DNA of 64,000 nucleotides, taken from NCBI RefSeq assembly GCF_954871325.1, contig NC_088777.1, forward strand, positions 27,877,366-27,941,365, in the 5' to 3' direction. The notes under the pieces were generated by a model. That model saw only the letters and a program-made list of their open reading frames with translations. It had not been told where the DNA came from and did not search any database. The translations under genes and the position numbers were made by a program. Of the stretch, positions 58,051 to 64,000 are shown piece by piece; the first letter of the stretch is position 1, and every line of letters begins with the position of its first letter. The DNA is from Gordionus sp. m RMFG-2023 (Eukaryota; Nematomorpha; Gordioida; Chordodea; Parachordodidae).

Positions 58051-60358
58051 CAGTTGCGTCGCTAGCATTTACAATCTCAGGGGGCTCAACTAAAAAAAAA
58101 ATTATTGGGGACTTCGCCCCCCATACCCCCAATTTGCGGGCTTTCGGCCTACTTTTGCACGGCCTTCAGCCGGGTTTTATATTAATATATTATACTTTTT
58201 TTAAATTTGTTAACTCTGAACAATTATTCTGAATTTTAATTTTCTCATTTATTATATTATGCATACAAAATAAACTGGCATATAAATAATTAAAATAAAA
58301 CACAAGACATTTCTAAAAATAAATTTTTTTTATACAAAATCGAATTATTACAGTATAAAATATTTTCGATTGCTGATATAAAAAAAATTTGCGTCAAAAG
58401 AATTACAAGTGATAAAAAAGATTAATTAATTCATACATATGCCTCAATTGATAATAGTTTTTAAAAACCACATAATGCAATAATATAATTCTTAGCAACT
58501 TACATTGACAAAATGTTATCAAACTAATATAACTCTCTGTTACCATTTTACACATTTATAGAATTGGAAAAATTTATAGGCCTAAACCAAATCAACAATT
58601 CTTGAAGAAGAGAGTATAAACGACCAATCCAAATCATAAAACTATTAAGTGGTTAGAGCTTATGGTAGCTAGATAAGTAATCGAGAAAATTATTGTGAGA
58701 TATTAAATTTCTAAGATTTTCATCCATTTTAAATGATATATAATATATAAACGACTACACAGTTGACCATGATTGTTTATCTAAAATATGCGATCATATG
58801 CTCTCAGCCGTTGTAGTAATAATCTTAAATTACATTGCAACACAAATAATAGATTCTGGTTAATTTGCAGTAATAGACATGACACTCACGATGTAAACTA
58901 GTATCAGAATTTATTATGTTGGATAAATTGATAAAATAAAAACACTAAAAATCTTTGGAAGAAATAATTGTGCAAATATATTGAAGCCTGAGTTATTTAA
59001 ACGGCAAGGATCTCATATTAGAAAGGAAACATTTTGGAACTATAAAATAAGGACCAGAACGATATGATGAAACAACTAAGATTTTATATATTGTCCCACC
59101 ATCTTTAGTTAGTATATTATATATTAAAATAATAGTAGTTTGTAAAAATATCAAAAATATACTTGTATTAAAAATTTAACTCAAAACTGTTTTTTAAAAA
59201 AAAATAGCTTTCCTAACGTAGAAAAAAAAAGATATCAAATTTATTACATCTATTGTAGGATGAATAATAAAATATTTAAAATTATTTATAACTAAATAGA
59301 TGGCGTTAAATACTTGAAAGCAAATTGTTACTATATTTTTTATCAAAAGCATTCATTGTAATATTTATTATAATATTAGCTGTAATATATTATTACTGTC
59401 AAATACGTCAATAAAAGTGGCATTTTATCTAATATTTTATAAACAACTGTATATAATAGTGGATTATAAACTATATGTCCACTTACTTACTTTTTATTAT
59501 ACCTATTTGGACCTTGAAAATATGTTTATATAAACATTTTTTTTTGTGTTAATAATTTGAGATGTCATGATTACTTTATTTGGGAATAGAATTTATTATT
59601 ATTGTAAAATTGAATATATTTTTAGATAGGGATTTTATTAACTTCCCTATAAAAGGGAAGCTAAAATCGTGAAAGGATTATTTTTTTATTATTTTTTTTT
59701 AATTATAAAATTCATTTTCTTGTTTTTGTGAATTGTTTTATGCAAATAAAGTTTAAAAAAAACCAGTCTCTAGTTATTCTATTATTCATAAATTTGAGGG
59801 ATCATAATTCTAATATTCGTAAAAAGCGGTCACAACGGCATTAATAGGTATGATAATAAAATTTAAAAATAAATATACAGTTGATTTGTGAATTTGAACT
59901 CTGCTAGTTACAATATTAAATTTTTTATTTTTTAATTAATAAATTATATTTATTTAAAAAGGGTTATAAAATAATTTAAATAATAATAATAGTCAATTAA
60001 GCTTCAACTCTTAATGCTAAATTAATATTTCGTGACTGATATTGATATTCTATTTTTAACACAAAATTTGATTGCTCGCTGACATAGTGAAAATATAATT
60101 AATATGTATTAATTAATTTAATCTAATATTTAAAATAGTATTCATTTAATAAATATTTAGATAGTCTTATTAATTTAAAAAAAATAAAATTAAATCTATA
60201 TTTTACTTAATAGAATTATAAAAGAAATCTTTCAGGGGGCAATCAAAAAAAATTTATTTTTAGTTCAAGGGGTTATGTCCATTAAAAAAATATTTTTTTG
60301 CTTCTTTCTAATTTTCCAGGGGGCTCGAGCCCCTGCGCCCCCCCTAGCGACGCCACCA
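58051..60358 (+). mobile_element. Family G repeat, copy 4 (complete, non-coding)
   Basis: Inverted ends CAGTTGCGTCGCTAG and CTAGCGACGCCACCA, flanked by ATATATAT on both sides (58043-58050, 60359-60366), compatible with an 8-bp hAT-type duplication in an AT microsatellite. GC-rich stretches near each end (GGGGGCTCAACT.., GGGGCTCGAGCCCC) enclose ~2.2 kb of AT-rich sequence with no long ORF. It includes one private insertion at 59523-59850. As the only complete copy, it defines the family. Confidence 0.75.
59523..59850 (+). mobile_element. LTR-like insertion in family G copy 4
   Basis: Copies 2 and 3 run straight from CCTTGAAAATAT to the following GGCATG-like sequence, whereas copy 4 has ~330 extra bp. 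The extra DNA contains a TATAAAAGG box, a CAAATAAAG polyadenylation-like signal and a TGTTAATAATTTGAG stretch, so it may be a solo LTR. Exact ends and a target duplication are not clear. Confidence 0.4.
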
Positions 60359-60366
60359 ATATATAT

Positions 60367-60924
60367 ATTTTGTTAAAATACATGTGGCCTGTTAGGGGAT
60401 AGTAAAATATATATATATTTTAAAAAATGAAATGTCTAGAAATTGATTTGAATCGAATAAAAACTTTTTGGTTTTCAAGTTTTTCTTTTGATAGGTTTTT
60501 TATTTTTATACATTTAGAGTATACTTAATATACTCTCAGACATTTCTAGCTATAAGATAATTTCTTGAAAAAGGGTAATTATTTAAACTTTAAAAGCAGT
60601 AATTAAGTCATGTAATATATTTTGAGCAATTCAAATTTTCTTCATCAACAAAAAAGTTTATAGATAATTAATAGTATATGCTTTGTTATATTTATCATAA
60701 ATAATGCATGTGAGATTAGAGTTTTTTTTATCACTTTTGTTACTTTATAATCAAAATTTATCTTATTGTAATTGTTTATCCTGGAATTTTTTAAAAATAA
60801 AAATTAATTATGACTTTTTAAAATATATTAAATATTTCCTCTTATTTTATATCCCATTTATATCATAAATAACAAGTCTTATGTTTTATTAACAAGGAAT
60901 ATTCAATAGAAATTATCTTCAATA
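60367..60924. other. AT-rich interval, nothing recognised
   Basis: No open frame, terminus or RNA gene is visible. Confidence 0.55.
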
Positions 60925-61410
60925 ATTAAAAACGGGTTATGACTAAATACTGCATTGCTAAATTGCATTGCTAAACTGCATTGCTAAAAAGCAGAGTTGT
61001 TAAGGAGCGGGGCTCCTGGAGCGCTGCTACATTTTTTCAAAAACACCTGGAGCGCCCCTTTTTAAAAATGGGGAGCGGGAGCTAGCTCCTTTTAGGGCTG
61101 GAGTGGAGGAGGGCCGCTCCACCGCTCCTTTAAATTTAATGTATAAATTAAATTATTTTTTAAATATTAATAATATTTTATTTATTAATTAAAATTCAAT
61201 AAAAATGAAATTTTATTTAATTTAAATTTATCCATTATTAAATGTTTAGCCGAGTTTTATATTCGTTTTTCATCTAATAATTTTAAATATTAAACATCAA
61301 GTTTTCCTTTTTATATTGAAAATTTTTTGGAAAATCTTGTAAGTCATATTAATATTTATTTTATAGATATATAATAAAAAATAGTTTTAGATATTATGGA
61401 TTAAGAGATC

Positions 61411-61530
61411 ATAGATGAAGAAATCGAATTTCCATTTCCATCATACAAAAAATATTTTAAACTTCTAAAATATGTTGATTCAAATGATCAAACAAATTTA
61501 AGGGCAAAATGTCTTTTGTATTTAAATTAA
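61411..61530 (+). pseudogene. hAT transposase N-terminal (BED-like) fragment
   Basis: Reads IDEEIEFPFPSYKKYFKLLK, then YVDSNDQTNLRAKCLLYLN and TAA. The lead-in aromatic helix and AKCLL match the first half of a BED finger as in the fragment at 26343; the second cysteine position is replaced and the histidines are missing. No ATG at its start. Confidence 0.55.
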
Positions 61531-61743
61531 ACTATTTAATTTTCAAAAGTGAGCAGCGTTAATCTAAAAAAGTATCTAAAAGTAAAAAATCTTTCTTTTA
61601 AATATAAATTGATTTGGATGATTTTTTTGGATTCCATGAAATTGATCATCAGGAAGATAATATATTGGACAAATATTTTTTAAAATACCAAAATTACTAT
61701 TTTTGATAAATTCCCTGAATTAAAAAATATCTTTATAAAATAT

Positions 61744-61890
61744 ATTACCCCGATTCCCTCTAGTGCTCCTGTGGAGTGCCTATTCAGTATTGCAAAACAG
61801 GTCTTAGGGGAGAGGTGTGGATGTTTGTTAGATTCTAATTTAGAAAATATATTACTTTTAAAAGCTAATAAAAGGTTAAAAATATTTTGA
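61744..61890 (+). pseudogene. hAT C-terminal dimerisation tail
   Basis: Reads ITPIPSSAPVECLFSIAKQV, then LGERCGCLLDSNLENILLLK and ANKRLKIF with TGA. It matches the hAT dimerisation signature (SSAPVE.LFS.A......R..L...N.E..L.LKAN) nearly perfectly. The minus-strand 72-residue frame at 61680-61898 is its shadow. Confidence 0.8.
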
Positions 61891-63542
61891 TAGATCATTT
61901 AATATAAATAAAGCTTTTTGATAAAAAAAAAATATAATTTTGTTTTGTATATCTTCTAAAAAAAATGAAAATCAAAGGAGCGGTTATGGAGTGGCACTCC
62001 ATTACTTGGAGCGGGAGCTAGCTCCTAAAATGTAGTAGCGGGAGCGGGAGCTAGCTCCTTTTGAGAAGGTAAGAGCGGGAGCTTGCTACTTTTAAAAAGG
62101 AGCGTTAACAACTCTACTAAAAAACAATTAATGATAATTAATCATATTTTTATTATATAATCATTTTTTTTTTAAATTTTCAGAAATTTTTTTTAAATCA
62201 ATTTTTTATATAAAAATGTAGATTATATATCAAATAATTTACAATTCTATTTTTACTTAATAATATTGGAAAAATATATATTTACTAGCTTATTACAACT
62301 CAAATTTTATTTTTCATTTATAAAGTATAACAAATAACATCCATAAAAGGGCGTTAAATGTATAAATATGAAAATATCATCTTAGGAAACCAGAATGATT
62401 ATTGGTTGGCGATTTTTTTATATTTGGGTGCAAAATACATGTGGAAAATCTAAAAATTAAAAAAAAAGATAGGTTTCTTTGATATTTAATTTATGAGTAG
62501 GTTTAGAATCATAAAATAATAGAAAACTAATCAAAATCTCATCATATATTTACGTGTTAAGCGTTCCTAAATAATATTTTGAAAATATTATGATTTGACC
62601 GAATGCCGATATCAAAACCACCGATGAAACCGAAATACTTACTACATTGCTGGCGTTTTCCATGATAAATTCTTTATTTTTGGTTTATAAAGCATTATCC
62701 TAAAAAAATATATTGAAAATATTATGATTTGACCTAATGCTGAGCTTAAACCTACCTACCACTTATTAAATATTCGATTGATCAAATTTGCTAGTAATAT
62801 CAATTAAAAAATGTTCGTTTTGTTTTATATATCTTAAATACGTGTAAAGTATTATCCCAAAAAATATTTTTAAATAATCGTGAATTGACCGATAACCGAT
62901 TTGAAACCGATACAATGACTAAATACTGCATGGCGTATCCATGGAAAATTCTTTATGGATCAATCGAATATTTATTAAGTGGTCGGTTTTGAGCTCGCTG
63001 CAAATCATAATATTTTCAAAATATTTTTAGAATAATGCTTAACACGTAAATATATGCATATAAAACAAAAATGATGAGATTTTGATTAATAATGCCATAT
63101 GTGCCTTACAAGTTTTCTATTATTTTACGATTCTAAACCTACTCATGAATTAAATATCAAAGAAACCTTTTTTTTTAATTTTTAGGTTTTTCACATGTAT
63201 TGACACCCAAATATGAAAAAACCAGTAATCATTTTGGTTTCCATTTTCATATTTATGCATTTAATGCCCTCATATGGATATAATTGTTAAATTTTAATTG
63301 AAAAATAAAATTTGAATTGTAATAAGCTAGAAAAAATATTTTTTTTTCCATTAATAAAAATAAAATTATTATATTTAATATTTAATCTCTAATTTATGAA
63401 TATTAAAAAAAATGTTCTGCAAATTATTTTTAAAACAAGATTATATAATAAAATTTTATTGAATATAATTAATTGATTATGATTAATTGCTTTTTAGCAA
63501 TGCATCTTAGCAATGCAGTATTTTGTCATACCGATTAAAAAC

Positions 63543-64000
63543 TTATGTTATATCTAATCTCAAAGCAATTTAGTTATCCATGTTTTTTTTAAAAGCTAAT
63601 AAATAATTAAGCTGTATATATCAATCAGTTAAAAACCACTTAAAATAACATTATATTCACTCTAATTTATTATCATATTCTTATAAATCATTTCAATAAA
63701 ATTAATTTAAGATTCTAAATTACACAATCACCCAAATTGATCACAAACTCGAATGTTAAATAGGAGCCTTTGCCCTCCTTGCATATTATACTGCTCTATT
63801 GCATCTAGGTGTTATACAATATACATACTCTGATTTCTACTCACCATCAGTATTCATCCCTCTCCATCACACATCCCACCATACAATAATGCTGCTATTA
63901 ATGATATAGATCAATTACCCCATTAAGAAACCATCTTTTCATTAAAATTTTCATATCATGATCTCATATAATAAACTCATTTAAGAATAGAATACCAAAA
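63543..64000. other. AT-rich interval to the window end
   Basis: No gene. 63760-63890 is less AT-rich and pyrimidine-biased (CTCACCATCAGTATTCATCC region) but has no sustained frame. Confidence 0.5.

Larger units (their letters stand above)
60992..62116 (+). mobile_element. Internally deleted hAT element with 8-bp target duplication
   Basis: Inverted ends CAGAGTTGTTAAGGAGCG and CGTTAACAACTCTA are flanked by CTAAAAAG (60984-60991) and CTAAAAAA (62117-62124), seven of eight identical. Subterminal regions are packed with GGAGCGGGAGCTAGCTCC palindromes. The interior retains only a BED-like N-terminal stretch (61411-61530) and a C-terminal dimerisation tail (61744-61890). Confidence 0.85.
60934..63533. 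mobile_element. Mutator-like long-inverted-repeat element with 9-bp target duplication
   Basis: Flanked by perfect ATTAAAAAC at 60925-60933 and 63534-63542. The left end GGGTTATGACTAAATACTGC and the right end GCAGTATTTTGTCATACCG are inverted. The arms continue for ~500 bp: 62117-62600 and 63000-63500 share inverted TGAGATTTTGATTA, TAGGTTTAGAATC, TTTCTTTGATATTTAATT and CATGTG stretches. The centre has repeated ATTATGATTTGACC motifs. A 9-bp duplication plus long arms starting with G fit Mutator-like elements. No transposase. A hAT element (60992-62116) splits the left arm. Confidence 0.75.

Noticed and set aside
58032-58232. 66-codon ORF at the left end of family G copy 4
   Set aside because: It runs across the element terminus and GC-rich subterminal block; not conserved as an open frame in copies 2 and 3.

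Overview
This window is nuclear DNA from a very AT-rich, transposon-saturated eukaryote. There are no operons or ribosome-binding sites, and splice-like GT..AG signals, hAT and IS630/Tc1-type transposons, a Helitron and LTR/DIRS-type retroelement fossils are all present. The IS630-type DDE transposase and the very short candidate introns recall early-diverging fungi or microsporidia, but an invertebrate is not excluded; the host assignment is a low-confidence inference. Almost everything recognisable is mobile-element sequence. Only two or three short stretches could be host genes: an orphan one-helix membrane protein at 2833-3363, a spliced-looking fragment at 5836-6398, and a small ORF at 44021-44233.

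Layout. 0-1 kb: a Ty3/gypsy reverse-transcriptase fossil. 1-6.6 kb: AT-rich sequence with the two host-gene candidates. 6.6-15 kb: GGCC-rich MITEs with hAT-like ends, an IS630/Tc1-like mosaic with a MITE inside it, and a decayed hAT-like element carrying another MITE. 15.4-17.3 kb and 21.5-24 kb: two GC-richer islands of DIRS-like (or Ty3-like) retroelement remains. 24.6-27.7 kb: a MITE, a Ty3 integrase fossil and a deleted hAT element with a BED finger and a C-terminal dimerisation tail.

29-42.5 kb is a large head-to-head inverted pair of one non-coding repeat family, called family G here. The pair is loaded with later insertions: a fold-back IS630-like element (29861-32123), a hAT element with an 8-bp target duplication (33426-35642), and a composite of a transposase-bearing IS630-like element joined to half a fold-back element (37181-40793). 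A third, complete family G copy (58051-60358) serves as a within-window empty-site reference for these insertions.

44.2-57.9 kb is the clearest nest. A gag-bearing LTR element lacking pol (44231-57935, 5-bp duplication AACCT) was invaded by a 10.8-kb Helitron (45935-56758). The Helitron has a canonical TC start, a 3' hairpin and a CTAG end. It encodes a Rep/helicase with a handful of disruptions, carries a 17-copy ~160-bp satellite between the helicase stop and its 3' end, and itself hosts a MITE.

60.9-63.5 kb is a long-inverted-repeat element with a perfect 9-bp target duplication (Mutator-like), split by an internally deleted hAT element with its own 8-bp duplication. The genes here do not form a pathway; the window records successive layers of insertion.
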